DNA from: Pseudomonadota bacterium
Lineage (GTDB): Bacteria > Pseudomonadota > Gammaproteobacteria > Burkholderiales > Burkholderiaceae_B
Assembly: GCA_023423975.1 (NCBI GenBank)
Contig: JAFAEO010000063.1
Coordinates: forward strand, 139,137 to 203,136
DNA length: 64,000 bases
Reading direction: 5' to 3'
The position numbers and the translations under genes were made by a program. Below, one piece after another: positions 1 to 8,485 of this stretch (positions are counted from its first letter, which is position 1; the number at the start of each line of letters is the position of its first letter). The notes below the pieces were generated by a model. The model ran no database searches. It had not been told where the DNA came from and saw only the letters and a list, made by a program, of their open reading frames with translations.

Positions 1-659
1 GCACTGGCTGCATCGCGAATGCCGAAACCGACGCCAACCGGAATGGATACATGTTTCTTGATGCTTGCGACCCGTTCGCGCACCTGGCCAATATCAATGG
101 CCGATGAGCCGGTAGTGCCTTTAAGCGACACGTAGTATAGATATCCTTCGGCCCGTTTTGCCACCGCCTGGATCCGCGCCTCGGTCGACGTCGGAGACAG
201 CAGAAAAATAGGCGAAATTCCCTGGGCGCGAAGATCGCTGGCAAAGTCATCATATTCTTCCGGGGGACAGTCCACAATCAATATTCCGTCCACACCTGAT
301 TTACCGGCCTGGGCAGCAAACTGCTGCTGCCCCATGGCTTCAATTGAATTGGCATAGCCCATTAAAACGACTGGCGTGCTCTGATCCATCTTGCGAAACA
401 CGGCGACCATATCCAGCACATCACGCATGCCCACGCCGTGGGCAATGGCGCGCGCTGTAGCTTGCTGGATTACGGGACCATCGGCCATGGGGTCGGAAAA
501 CGGCACGCCCAACTCGATAATATCGGCCCCCGCCCTGACCAACCCGTGCATCAGCGGAACCGTTGTCGCCGGATTAGGATCGCCAGCCGCGATGTATGGA
601 ATCAGGGCGGTACGCCGCCCCAGCCTTGCAAACGTTTTATTGATCCGTTGTTGGCTCAT
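1..659 (-). CDS. trpA: Tryptophan synthase alpha chain (partial, 3' end beyond window)
   Basis: Converts indole-3-glycerol phosphate to indole and glyceraldehyde 3-phosphate and hands the indole to TrpB. I translated it by hand from the ATG at 659. It opens MSQQRINKTFARLGRRTALI and carries ELGVPFSDP, with Glu49 and Asp60 at the catalytic positions of the E. coli enzyme. The frame is open to base 1, where it reads IPVGVGFGIRDAASA, the phosphate-binding part of the TIM barrel. About 50 C-terminal residues lie outside the window. The start is 9 bases after the trpB stop, so the two are co-transcribed. Confidence 0.96.
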   Translation of the reverse strand, partial: MSQQRINKTFARLGRRTALIPYIAAGDPNPATTVPLMHGLVRAGADIIELGVPFSDPMADGPVIQQATARAIAHGVGMRDVLDMVAVFRKMDQSTPVVLMGYANSIEAMGQQQFAAQAGKSGVDGILIVDCPPEEYDDFASDLRAQGISPIFLLSPTSTEARIQAVAKRAEGYLYYVSLKGTTGSSAIDIGQVRERVASIKKHVSIPVGVGFGIRDAAS

Positions 660-668
660 TGCCGTTCC

Positions 669-1868
669 TTACAACGCGATGCCGGTATATTCGGCAACGG
701 TATGCATATCCTTGTCGCCACGACCGGACAGGCACACCAGCAAAATGGATTCGCGCGACAGGGTGGGAGCCAACGTGGCTGCGTAGGCCAGCGCATGCGC
801 TGACTCCAGGGCTGGCATAATACCTTCCAGGCGACAACATTGGCCAAATGCGTCCAGGGCGGCATTGTCGTCGACTGCCACATAGGTGGCGCGTTTACTG
901 TCATGCAGCCAGGCGTGTTCAGGCCCGACACCGGGGTAATCGAGCCCAGCCGATACGGAATGGGTTTCCTGAATCTGCCCGTCGCGGTTCTGCAATACAT
1001 AAGTGCGATTGCCGTGCAGAACGCCCACCTGGCCGCCGTTGATGGAGGCCGCGTGACGGGAGGTTTCCAGTCCCTGGCCGGCGGCTTCCACGCCGATCAG
1101 CCTGACCTTGGCATGCGACAGATAGGGATAGAAAATGCCCATTGCATTGGAGCCGCCGCCAACACAGGCAATAACCGCATCCGGCTGGCGACCGGCACAG
1201 GCCGGCATCTGCTCGATGCATTCCTGACCGATGATTTGCTGGAAATCGCGCACCATGGCCGGATAGGGGTGAGGACCGGCAACGGTGCCGATAATGTAAT
1301 AGGTGTCATCTATGCGGGTAACCCAGTCACGCATGGCTTCGTTCAGGGCGTCTTTAAGCGTGCGCGAGCCGGATTCTACCGGCACCACCGTTGCTCCCAG
1401 CAGCTTCATGCGATACACGTTTGAGGCCTGCCGACGCACGTCTTCGGCGCCCATATAGATCACGCATTCCATCCCATAACGCGCAGCCACCGTTGCGGTC
1501 GCGACGCCATGCTGGCCCGCGCCGGTTTCGGCAATAATGCGCTTTTTACCCATTTTGCGCGCCAGCAGGATTTGCCCGATGCAATTGTTGATCTTGTGCG
1601 CACCGGTATGATTCAGATCTTCGCGCTTGAACCAGATTTGCGCCCCGCCCAGCTGTTCGGACCAACGACGGGCATGATAGACCGGGCTGGGACGCCCGAC
1701 AAAATGCGCCAGTTCATACCGGTACTCGGCAACAAAATCAGGGTCTGCCTTGTATTTTTCATAGGCTTCATTCAGTTCCGAAACAGCGTGCATCAGCGTT
1801 TCAGCGACAAAAATGCCACCGTAACGGCCGAAATGGCCCCTGTTGTCGGGAAAGGAATAAGCAGTCAA
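669..1868 (-). CDS. trpB: Tryptophan synthase beta chain
   Basis: PLP enzyme that condenses indole with serine to form tryptophan, in an alpha2-beta2 complex with TrpA. The 399 residues match the usual length. The PLP lysine is Lys92 in HTGAHKINN, the GAGQHG loop is at 116-121, and the phosphate-binding GGGSNAMG is at 237-244. It lies 53 bases downstream of relA on the same strand and 9 bases upstream of trpA. No trpF precedes it, although trpF is the usual neighbour in related genera. I see no leader-peptide attenuator in the short gap after relA. Confidence 0.98.
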   Translation of the reverse strand: MTAYSFPDNRGHFGRYGGIFVAETLMHAVSELNEAYEKYKADPDFVAEYRYELAHFVGRPSPVYHARRWSEQLGGAQIWFKREDLNHTGAHKINNCIGQILLARKMGKKRIIAETGAGQHGVATATVAARYGMECVIYMGAEDVRRQASNVYRMKLLGATVVPVESGSRTLKDALNEAMRDWVTRIDDTYYIIGTVAGPHPYPAMVRDFQQIIGQECIEQMPACAGRQPDAVIACVGGGSNAMGIFYPYLSHAKVRLIGVEAAGQGLETSRHAASINGGQVGVLHGNRTYVLQNRDGQIQETHSVSAGLDYPGVGPEHAWLHDSKRATYVAVDDNAALDAFGQCCRLEGIMPALESAHALAYAATLAPTLSRESILLVCLSGRGDKDMHTVAEYTGIAL

Positions 1869-1921
1869 ATTGGCTCCTGGCGTCGGGTTCGGACGAGCAG
1901 TAAAGGGCTATTTTACATGTT

Positions 1922-4270
1922 TTAACAGCGTGCAGCGCTGATAATTCCGGGGATATCCAATATGGCGTTCATGGCCTTTCGCAGCTGCTCGCCGTCCCGC
2001 ACTTCAACGGTGAAATGCAAATGGGCAATCGAGGCCTTGCTCTGCGTGTTGACGCCCACCACATTCAGTTTCATGCGGGAAAACAACTCAGTCAGATCCT
2101 TGAGCAGGCCGCTGCGATCCTGCGAATGGATGGCAATATTGACCGGGTAAACCGTATCTCCGGTATCGCCCCAGGCGACTTCGATAACACGCTCTGGGCT
2201 TTTCTTGTTCATGACCGCAAAGGAAGGGCAATCGCTACGGTGAATTGAGACGCCCCGCCCCCGCGTAACAAAACCGCTGATCGGGTCCGGCGGCGCCGGA
2301 TGGCAACACCGGGCCAGTTGGGTGAGCAGCGAATCGACGCCAACCACCAGCACGCCGCTTTTACCGGTCTTGACCGCGCTTTGCGCCCCCGACTCGCGCG
2401 CCACGATGGTATCGTACGCAGCGCCGGGGTCAGGGTCAGGTTCCTGAAAGGCCGTCGCAATTTGCCGCAGGCTGAACTCATCCTTGGCGACGGCGACATA
2501 CAGATCATCGCTGTTGGCAAAGCCCAGACGCTCGGCCAGCTGTTCCAGATTGACCGCCGTTTTGCCCAGCCGGGCCAATTCCTTTTCCACCAGATCCTGA
2601 CCCGTAGTTATGCGCTTTTGCAATTCGATGGCATTGAACCACAAGCGTACCTTGGCACGCGCCCGCGGACTGGCCAGATACCCCAGTTGGGTATTGATCC
2701 AGTCCCGGGACGGTCCGCCCGACTTGGCGGCGATGATTTCAACTGTCTGCCCGTTGAGCAGCTTGGTATTGAGGGCGACCATCTGCCCGTCTACCCGCGC
2801 ACCCCGACAACGGTGCCCCAGGTCGGTATGAAGGTGATAGGCGAAATCTACCGGCGTAGCGCCTTCAGGCAGTTCAATGACACGCGCCTGCGGCGTAAGC
2901 ACATAAATACGCTCAGCCGTTTTTTTATGGTGACGCTCCTGCCGCAACTGCCCTGCTTTAGGCTCCGGTGCAGCAGGCACGCCTGCACCGACCGACGCAG
3001 TTGCGTCGCCCGACACCGATGTGGCTGTCGGCGCCTGCAGTGAACTATCCGGTGGATCGTTGGCCGGCAGGCCGACTTCCTTGCGCCATGCCAGCAACTG
3101 GCGCATCCAGGACACCTGGCGGTCGTACATGGACACGGCGGCAACCTGGCCGCCCTTGGGGCCAGCCTCTTTATAACGCCAGTGCGCAGCCATCCCGTAC
3201 TCGGCAAAATCGTGCATCTTGCGGGTGCGGATCTGGGCTTCGAAAGTATGTCCATCGGCGGTTTTGAGCACCGTATGCAAAGACCGGTAGCCATTGGGCT
3301 TGGGCCGGGCAATATAGTCATCAAACTCGTTCATGACCGGTGTCCAGCGCGCCTGCAGCAGCGACAGCGTGGCATAGCAATCCCGCTCATTGGCAACAAT
3401 GATACGGATGGCCAGCAGGTCGTACAACTGCTCAAAAGTCAGCCGCTTGTTGCGCATTTTGTTATAGATGCTATAGATATGCTTGGCGCGCCCCGACACG
3501 TCGGCCTCGATACCCATATCGGCCAGCGATCCGGCAATGTCCTCGGTCAGCGACTGAATACGCGCTTCGCGTTCGATGCGCTTGCCCTCGAGCTTGCGAG
3601 CGATGTCCTTATAAACGTCGGGCGACAGGAAACGGAAAGACAGGTCTTCCATTTCCCACTTGATTTGCCAGATACCCAGCCGGTTGGCCAGAGAGGCATA
3701 AACATCGCGCGTTTCCTCGGCCAGCTCAATCGGACATGGATTCTTGGTTTCAGCGTACCAGCGCAGCGTTTGCAGGCGTGACGCCAGGCGAATGAGCACG
3801 ATGCGAAGATCGCTGGCCATCGCCAATAGCATTTTGCGCAGCATTTCCCGCTGGCCCGACGATTCATTGTGCCCTTGCGACGAAGCATTGCGTGCGATTG
3901 CCCCAATCCGTAACAGCGCCCGCGAGCCGTTGATCAGATTGAAGGTTTCCAACCCGAACAGCCTGATCAGCTCATTTTTCTGATCCTTTGCAGACTCATC
4001 TTCCAGATCGATAGGGATGGCCAGCACCAATGCCGCAACCAGCGTCGCGGCATCCAGTTGCAGCAAGGAAAGGATTTGCAACATGCCTTTGGCGTGATGG
4101 ACGGAAGGCTCGCCGGTTGCGATGGATGCATCCTGCAAAATCGGATCGCACCAGGCCACGGCCTGCTCCACCATTTTGCGGCCAGCATCGTCCAGACCGG
4201 CACATACGGCATTCATCCATGCGTTGTCCTGGAAGGAATCCGGTATGAACTCGGGTTCGGTGGTTTTCAT
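1922..4270 (-). CDS. relA: GTP pyrophosphokinase RelA, (p)ppGpp synthetase
   Basis: Ribosome-associated stringent-response enzyme that makes pppGpp/ppGpp from ATP and GTP or GDP. The 782 residues run as follows: pseudo-hydrolase region about 55-180, synthetase about 260-370, TGS about 454-514, and a C-terminal ACT domain about 707-782. The HD metal motif is lost: the equivalent stretch reads VLAIPIDLED. The synthetase carries EFDD at 315-318, the ExDD signature of monofunctional RelA rather than the RxKD of SpoT. Residues about 405-450 form an Ala/Pro/Ser-rich linker before TGS that is longer than in E. coli RelA. A bifunctional SpoT should exist elsewhere in the genome. Confidence 0.96.
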   Translation of the reverse strand: MKTTEPEFIPDSFQDNAWMNAVCAGLDDAGRKMVEQAVAWCDPILQDASIATGEPSVHHAKGMLQILSLLQLDAATLVAALVLAIPIDLEDESAKDQKNELIRLFGLETFNLINGSRALLRIGAIARNASSQGHNESSGQREMLRKMLLAMASDLRIVLIRLASRLQTLRWYAETKNPCPIELAEETRDVYASLANRLGIWQIKWEMEDLSFRFLSPDVYKDIARKLEGKRIEREARIQSLTEDIAGSLADMGIEADVSGRAKHIYSIYNKMRNKRLTFEQLYDLLAIRIIVANERDCYATLSLLQARWTPVMNEFDDYIARPKPNGYRSLHTVLKTADGHTFEAQIRTRKMHDFAEYGMAAHWRYKEAGPKGGQVAAVSMYDRQVSWMRQLLAWRKEVGLPANDPPDSSLQAPTATSVSGDATASVGAGVPAAPEPKAGQLRQERHHKKTAERIYVLTPQARVIELPEGATPVDFAYHLHTDLGHRCRGARVDGQMVALNTKLLNGQTVEIIAAKSGGPSRDWINTQLGYLASPRARAKVRLWFNAIELQKRITTGQDLVEKELARLGKTAVNLEQLAERLGFANSDDLYVAVAKDEFSLRQIATAFQEPDPDPGAAYDTIVARESGAQSAVKTGKSGVLVVGVDSLLTQLARCCHPAPPDPISGFVTRGRGVSIHRSDCPSFAVMNKKSPERVIEVAWGDTGDTVYPVNIAIHSQDRSGLLKDLTELFSRMKLNVVGVNTQSKASIAHLHFTVEVRDGEQLRKAMNAILDIPGIISAARC

Positions 4271-4511
4271 AAGCGAGAGCGGGTGGAATAATTGGCAATG
4301 TCGTTAAAAGCAGCAACAGCCTGCCTTCCCAGATTGTTCATCCTTGATGGCAGCACCAGATGAAAAAAAACAATCGGGCCAGCAATGGCGTGTTTATGCA
4401 AATTGGTATTTTAACGCCGCTGGCCCAAAAAGAGCAGGCTTGCGTGATTTGTTTATCCGGTAGACAATTTGACAAGTATAGTAAACAGATGAACAGTCGG
4501 CACTTTAATCT

Positions 4512-5021
4512 ATGTCAAATGAAATTACCGGCAGCGCGCTGCTGATCGTGTGGCACTCCAGGACCGGTGCCGCCGAGGCCGCCGCAAGACAGGCATACGA
4601 GGCGGCGCTGGCCATTCGCAGGGAGCTTGGCGAGCACCATAATGTCTACCTGAAGCGCGCCTGCGACGTAACACCCGAAGATATGCTCGAAGCGGGCGCA
4701 TACCTGTTTTGCGCACCGGAAAATCTGGCCTCGCTCAGCGGCCAGATGAAAGAATGCCTGGATCGCTTGTATTATCCGGTGCTGCACCGCATAGAAGGTC
4801 GCATTTTCAGCGTGATCATTACCGCCGGCAGCGATGGTGAAGGTGCGCTGCGCCAGTTGCGCCGCATCTGCAGCGGTTGGCGGCTCAATGAACGGGTGCC
4901 CGGCATTATTCTGAACATGCGCAGTGATACTGAAGCGGCCATTCTGGCACCCAAAACGCTTTCCGAGGCACAGCGGCAGCAGGCGGGGGAAATCGGCGCA
5001 ACCCTGTTTGCGCTGCTATAA
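4512..5021 (+). CDS. Flavodoxin-like / NADPH-dependent FMN reductase family protein
   Basis: A 169-residue single-domain protein. The N-terminus (ALLIVWHSRTGAAEAAARQA, residues 9-28) matches the FMN phosphate-binding loop of flavodoxin folds (hS-x-T-G-x-x-x-x-A). The central CAPENLASLSGQMKECLDRL, about 63-82, resembles the NAD(P)H-dependent FMN reductase region that follows the second flavin loop. It is probably a cytoplasmic flavoprotein, with unknown substrate. The gene is divergent from relA across 241 bases and stands alone. No strong Shine-Dalgarno sequence is visible before the ATG, but codon pattern and family similarity support this frame. Confidence 0.8.
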   Translation: MSNEITGSALLIVWHSRTGAAEAAARQAYEAALAIRRELGEHHNVYLKRACDVTPEDMLEAGAYLFCAPENLASLSGQMKECLDRLYYPVLHRIEGRIFSVIITAGSDGEGALRQLRRICSGWRLNERVPGIILNMRSDTEAAILAPKTLSEAQRQQAGEIGATLFALL

Positions 5022-5377
5022 GACCTTTATTGCACCGACTTGCAGTCTATCGGCCAGGCACTGACCTGCCGGCGTCACCCTTTTCTTTCATCAGTGCGGC
5101 CACCCGCCAAGCAACATCCGGACGTTATCGCCGCCTTCAGGTGTGAAACGGAACAAGTGCTCGCAGCGTGAAGATGCGCGTCATTGCAATGGTGATATCA
5201 ACGCGGATCAGATGGCTTGCGCAGTTATATAGATTGATGATGAATTGCGGTTTTGCGCAGGGATCGCGTGAGATAGATAGTGCGTCTGTCGCCCGCCGGT
5301 ACGGTCGACAGGCGGCAGACGCCAGCGCGTGGCTGGCCTGAAGGCTTACTTGCGCACGATCGGATAAAAGTGCCGGC
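5022..5377. other. Intergenic region without a recognisable gene
   Basis: This 356-base stretch lies between the convergent flavodoxin-like and RidA-family genes. The only clear structure is a 12-bp stem (5282-5293 with 5311-5322, one G.T pair) around a 17-base loop. It has no T-tract on either side, so it may be a factor-dependent or processing hairpin rather than an intrinsic terminator. The open frames here show no family resemblance. Confidence 0.6.
5282..5322. repeat. Inverted repeat, 12-bp stem, downstream of RidA-family gene
   Basis: GCGTCTGTCGCC at 5282-5293 pairs with GGCGGCAGACGC at 5311-5322, with one G.T pair on the RNA. It lies 56 bases past the RidA-family stop and could stabilise the 3' end of that transcript. 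The lack of a T-run argues against intrinsic termination. Confidence 0.5.
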
Positions 5378-5728
5378 TTACAGCGCAGCCGTTGCGACAA
5401 TTTCCACTTTATAGTCAGGGTTGGCCAGGCGGGCTTCGATGGTAGCGCGCGGCGGGGCATTTTCTTTTGATACCCACTCGTCCCATGCCTTGTTCATTTG
5501 ATCGAATTCTTTCATGTTGGCCACGAAGATCTGCACCATCAGCAAGCGCTCCTTGCTGGTGCCCGCTTCCTTGAGCAGGGCATCGATGGTGGTCAACACC
5601 TGTTTGGTCTGGCCTTCCATATCGAGCGTGGCATCGTCGGGCACCTGGCCGGCAAGATAGGCTACGCCATTGAATACGGCCATATCGGAAAGGCGGCTGC
5701 CTACATTGGTACGCTTGATCTCACTCAT
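5378..5728 (-). CDS. RidA (YjgF/YER057c/UK114) family protein
   Basis: Small trimer-forming protein of 116 residues. The Rid family hydrolyses reactive enamine/imine intermediates or has diverged binding roles. Family marks are AYLAGQVPDD near residue 25, the conserved Arg in PPRATIEARL (about 92-101) that binds the substrate carboxylate in active members, and the C-terminal VEIVATA strand. It differs from archetypal RidA sequences (no G-x-I-P-P-S-L start), so I do not assign the symbol. It lies 86 bases downstream of pncB on the same strand and may share its transcript. Confidence 0.88.
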   Translation of the reverse strand: MSEIKRTNVGSRLSDMAVFNGVAYLAGQVPDDATLDMEGQTKQVLTTIDALLKEAGTSKERLLMVQIFVANMKEFDQMNKAWDEWVSKENAPPRATIEARLANPDYKVEIVATAAL

Positions 5729-5814
5729 GACTGACTCCTGTTTGAACGTTGTCGAAAGCGTGCATTATCACACAGCCGACACCGTTGCGGCGCAAACAGA
5801 ATGTCGTTTTTCAA

Positions 5815-6990
5815 TCACGCAGGCGGCAGATCAAAGACGTGGCGCAGATACGTCAGATAGGCCGGATCGTCGCACATGGTTTTTTCCGGCTCGTCCGAGA
5901 CCTTGGCCACCGGCTGTCCATTACAACGCACCATTTTCATGACGATTTGCAGCGGCTTGACACCCAGATCGTTGGTCAGATTGGTGCCAATTCCGAAGGA
6001 CACTTTGCAGCGTCCGCTAAAGCGCCGATGGATATCCATGGCCACCGGAAAGCTCAAGCCATCGGAAAATACCAATGTCTTAGTGGACGGATCGACCCGG
6101 TTATTGCGGTAGTGTGCCAGCAGCCGCTCGCCCCATTCGAACGGATCGCCCGAATCATGCCGGGCGCCATCAAACAGCTTACAGAAATACATATCGAAAT
6201 CACGCAGGAATGCATTGGTGCCGTACACATCGGACAGCGCAATTCCCAGGTCTCCCCGATACTCCATGGCCCATTTTTCCAGGGCAAACACCTGAGAGTC
6301 GCGCAGGCGCGGCCCCAATGCCTGACATGCCTGCAAGTATTCGTGGCCCATGGTTCCCAAAGGCGTGATACCGTATTGCTTGGCCATCAACACATTGCTG
6401 CTGCCCGCAAAGTTAATGCCCATCTGTTTTTGCAATGTCTGCACCACTTCGTGATGCCATTCGCCGGAAAAACGGCGGCGGGTGCCGTATTCGGCCACCT
6501 TGAAGTTGGCCATATCGGCCGAGCTGGTAATCAGCTGGATTTTTTCTTCGAGGCGTCGTCGCCCCTCTTCATAGTCCAGATCGGGCGCCTTGTTGCGAAA
6601 ATACACTTCGTTGACAATGGCCAGCACGGGTATTTCGAACAGGATGGTATGCAGCCAGGAGCCTTTGACTTCAATTGAAATTTCGCCCGGTTCCTGCCCC
6701 GGAGTGACGGATATGCACTTCTCGGGCAGATGAAACAGTCCCAGAAACTCGACAAAATCCCCTTTGATAAAGCGCAGATTACGCAGATAGTCCAACTCAT
6801 CTTCGGAGAACTTCAGTTGGCACAACGCGTGGATTTCACTGCGGATTTCTTCGATATACGGCTGCAGGTCAATACCCTTGGAGCGGCATTTGAAGCGGTA
6901 TTCGACCTGAGCCCCCGGAAAGTGATGCAGTACCACCTGCATCATGCTGAACTTGTACAGGTCTGTATCGAGTAGGGATTGGATGATCAT
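5815..6990 (-). CDS. pncB: Nicotinate phosphoribosyltransferase
   Basis: First step of the Preiss-Handler NAD salvage route: nicotinate plus PRPP, driven by ATP hydrolysis, gives nicotinate mononucleotide. The 391 residues fit the usual length. GTMGHEYLQ contains His216, equivalent to the histidine phosphorylated in Salmonella PncB (His219). TRRRFSGEWH (170-179) and GTNLTNDLG are further family blocks. It is divergent from fdxA, with an ATTAGG-N6-CCTAAT palindrome between them. The RidA-family gene follows. Confidence 0.97.
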   Translation of the reverse strand: MIIQSLLDTDLYKFSMMQVVLHHFPGAQVEYRFKCRSKGIDLQPYIEEIRSEIHALCQLKFSEDELDYLRNLRFIKGDFVEFLGLFHLPEKCISVTPGQEPGEISIEVKGSWLHTILFEIPVLAIVNEVYFRNKAPDLDYEEGRRRLEEKIQLITSSADMANFKVAEYGTRRRFSGEWHHEVVQTLQKQMGINFAGSSNVLMAKQYGITPLGTMGHEYLQACQALGPRLRDSQVFALEKWAMEYRGDLGIALSDVYGTNAFLRDFDMYFCKLFDGARHDSGDPFEWGERLLAHYRNNRVDPSTKTLVFSDGLSFPVAMDIHRRFSGRCKVSFGIGTNLTNDLGVKPLQIVMKMVRCNGQPVAKVSDEPEKTMCDDPAYLTYLRHVFDLPPA

Positions 6991-7056
6991 GGTAACGTCA
7001 TAGATGTTTTCATAACCATATCACAGCTATAGGGTTTTGAGCATATTCCCCTAAAG

Positions 7057-7074
7057 ATTAGGTAAAATCCTAAT
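7057..7074. promoter_or_regulatory. Perfect inverted repeat between pncB and fdxA
   Basis: ATTAGG (7057-7062) and CCTAAT (7069-7074) flank TAAAAT, which resembles a -10 box. The element sits in the AT-rich gap between the divergent pncB and fdxA starts, 31 bases before the fdxA ATG, so it could be an operator for either gene. No matching -35 is at the standard distance, and the binding protein is unknown. Confidence 0.4.
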
Positions 7075-7105
7075 TTGACAAATAAATATTTAATCTGGAG
7101 TGGTA

Positions 7106-7429
7106 ATGACTCACGTCGTGACCGAAAACTGCATCAAATGTAAATACACCGATTGCGTCGATGTCTGTCCGGTGGATTGTTTCAAGGAAGGCCCCAATTT
7201 TCTGATTATCGATCCAGACGAATGCATCGATTGCGCCGTCTGTATACCCGAATGTCCTGCGAACGCCATTTTTGCTGAAGAAGATGTACCTCAGGACCAA
7301 ATGAAGTTTATCGCCATCAACGCCGAACTCAGTGCTGATTTCACCACCATCAGCCGGTCCACCAAGCCTTTGCCTGACGCCGACGAATGGAACGGAAAAG
7401 AAAATAAACTGCAATACCTCGAACGCTGA
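7106..7429 (+). CDS. fdxA: 7Fe ferredoxin FdxA
   Basis: Small electron carrier of 107 residues holding one [3Fe-4S] and one [4Fe-4S] cluster. Cysteines at 9, 12, 17, 21 and 25 (CIKC, C-x3-C-P-V-D-C) and at 40, 43, 46, 50 (CIDCAVCIPECP) match the Azotobacter FdI-type pattern. I chose the ATG at 7106 rather than the in-frame GTG at 7100: GGAG at 7097-7100 is correctly spaced for it, and the product then begins MTHVVTENC like its relatives. fpr follows 20 bases later, so this carrier and its reductase are probably co-expressed. Confidence 0.96.
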   Translation: MTHVVTENCIKCKYTDCVDVCPVDCFKEGPNFLIIDPDECIDCAVCIPECPANAIFAEEDVPQDQMKFIAINAELSADFTTISRSTKPLPDADEWNGKENKLQYLER

Positions 7430-7449
7430 AGGAAGGCACGCCCCGCCGT

Positions 7450-8229
7450 ATGACACAGGAAAAATACACAAGCCAGATCGTCACTGCCCGAACCGAATGG
7501 ATCCCCGGAAAACTTTTCTCAATTGTTACGACCAAAGATCCCGCATTCACGTTTGTTCCCGGCCAGTTCGCCCGGCTCGGCCTGCCGGAAAATCCGCAGA
7601 TCGATGCCAAACCCGACATCTGGCGTGCTTATTCCATGGTCACTCCACCGCATGCCAATGAATTGGCGTTCTATTCAATTGTGGTCCCGGATGGCCAGTT
7701 CAGCCCGCGCCTGCATGATCTGAAGGTAGGCGATGCCGTGTATATCGACAAAACCGCATTCGGCTTTATGACCATTGAGCGATTCCCCCAGGGGGGCCAG
7801 TTGTGGATGCTGGCCACGGGCACCGGCCTGTCTGCGTACCTGCCCATGCTGGACGATCCGCAAACCTGGCGGCAGTTTGACCGCATCATCCTGGTGCATG
7901 GCGTCAGGCAGGCCAATGAACTGACCTATCAGGACGATATTGCCCGCTTTGCCCGGACCCATGCGGCCAGTGACCAACAGTTCGTATATTTGCCGGTCCC
8001 CTCTCGCGAGCCGTTGCCGGACATGCCGCAGGCACGCATTACTACATTGATCGAATCGGGCCAATTGGAACAACTGGCCGGCGCCAGCCTGGACCCGGCC
8101 GTGGCCCGTGTCATGCTCTGTGGCAACCCGGCAATGGTCAAGGACGCCCGCAAAATCCTTGCCGATCGCGGCTTTGCTCCGGGCCGGCGCGGCGTTGCCG
8201 GCTCGCTGGCCGTGGAAAACTACTGGTAA
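7450..8229 (+). CDS. fpr: Ferredoxin--NADP+ reductase
   Basis: FAD enzyme that exchanges electrons between NADPH and ferredoxin or flavodoxin. The 259 residues match bacterial subclass-I FPRs. RAYSM (about 59-63) binds FAD, LATGTGLSAYLPML (about 116-129) binds the NADP pyrophosphate, VMLCGNPAMV (about 217-226) lies in the nicotinamide domain, and the chain ends VENYW, whose aromatic terminus stacks on the flavin in this group. It follows fdxA, its likely partner. In relatives the pair serves redox-stress responses and Fe-S cluster assembly. Confidence 0.96.
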   Translation: MTQEKYTSQIVTARTEWIPGKLFSIVTTKDPAFTFVPGQFARLGLPENPQIDAKPDIWRAYSMVTPPHANELAFYSIVVPDGQFSPRLHDLKVGDAVYIDKTAFGFMTIERFPQGGQLWMLATGTGLSAYLPMLDDPQTWRQFDRIILVHGVRQANELTYQDDIARFARTHAASDQQFVYLPVPSREPLPDMPQARITTLIESGQLEQLAGASLDPAVARVMLCGNPAMVKDARKILADRGFAPGRRGVAGSLAVENYW

Positions 8230-8353
8230 AAATCACAGGCAACAGTAAGAATCACAGACATCTTTTCGAGCGTTGTGTCGCCCAGGCGGGTAACTCCGTA
8301 TATAACCGCATGGTATTTCATAAGAATTCTTGCTAATATTTGCCCAAGACCTA

Positions 8354-8367
8354 TTGCTGCGCAGCAA
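8354..8367. promoter_or_regulatory. 14-bp perfect palindrome upstream of phaZ
   Basis: TTGCTGCGCAGCAA is an exact palindrome centred about 125 bases before the phaZ start, within an AT-rich leader. TGC/GCA-rich symmetrical sites are known targets of the PHA regulator PhaR in some proteobacteria. Assigning this one to PhaR is my inference. Confidence 0.45.
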
Positions 8368-8485
8368 CATATTATCGTTTCTTGGCAATTCTTAACAAAT
8401 GCGCACGCATATTTCACATTCTTGCCCATAGTGAGTGTTAGAATTTTTTCATTGAACGCCGACCTTCGTTGGATATGGACCGAAC

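Noticed and set aside
391..1925. Plus-strand open frames opposite trpA and trpB
   Set aside because: They are antisense shadows of two well-conserved enzymes and have no family resemblance or ribosome sites.
4469..4497. Promoter TTGACA for the flavodoxin-like gene
   Set aside because: A perfect -35 exists at 4469-4474 but nothing like a -10 lies 16-18 bases downstream and the gene starts at 4512.
5137..5460. 107-codon minus-strand frame next to the RidA-family gene
   Set aside because: It overlaps the RidA gene in another frame, is Arg/Ala-rich and shows no family pattern.
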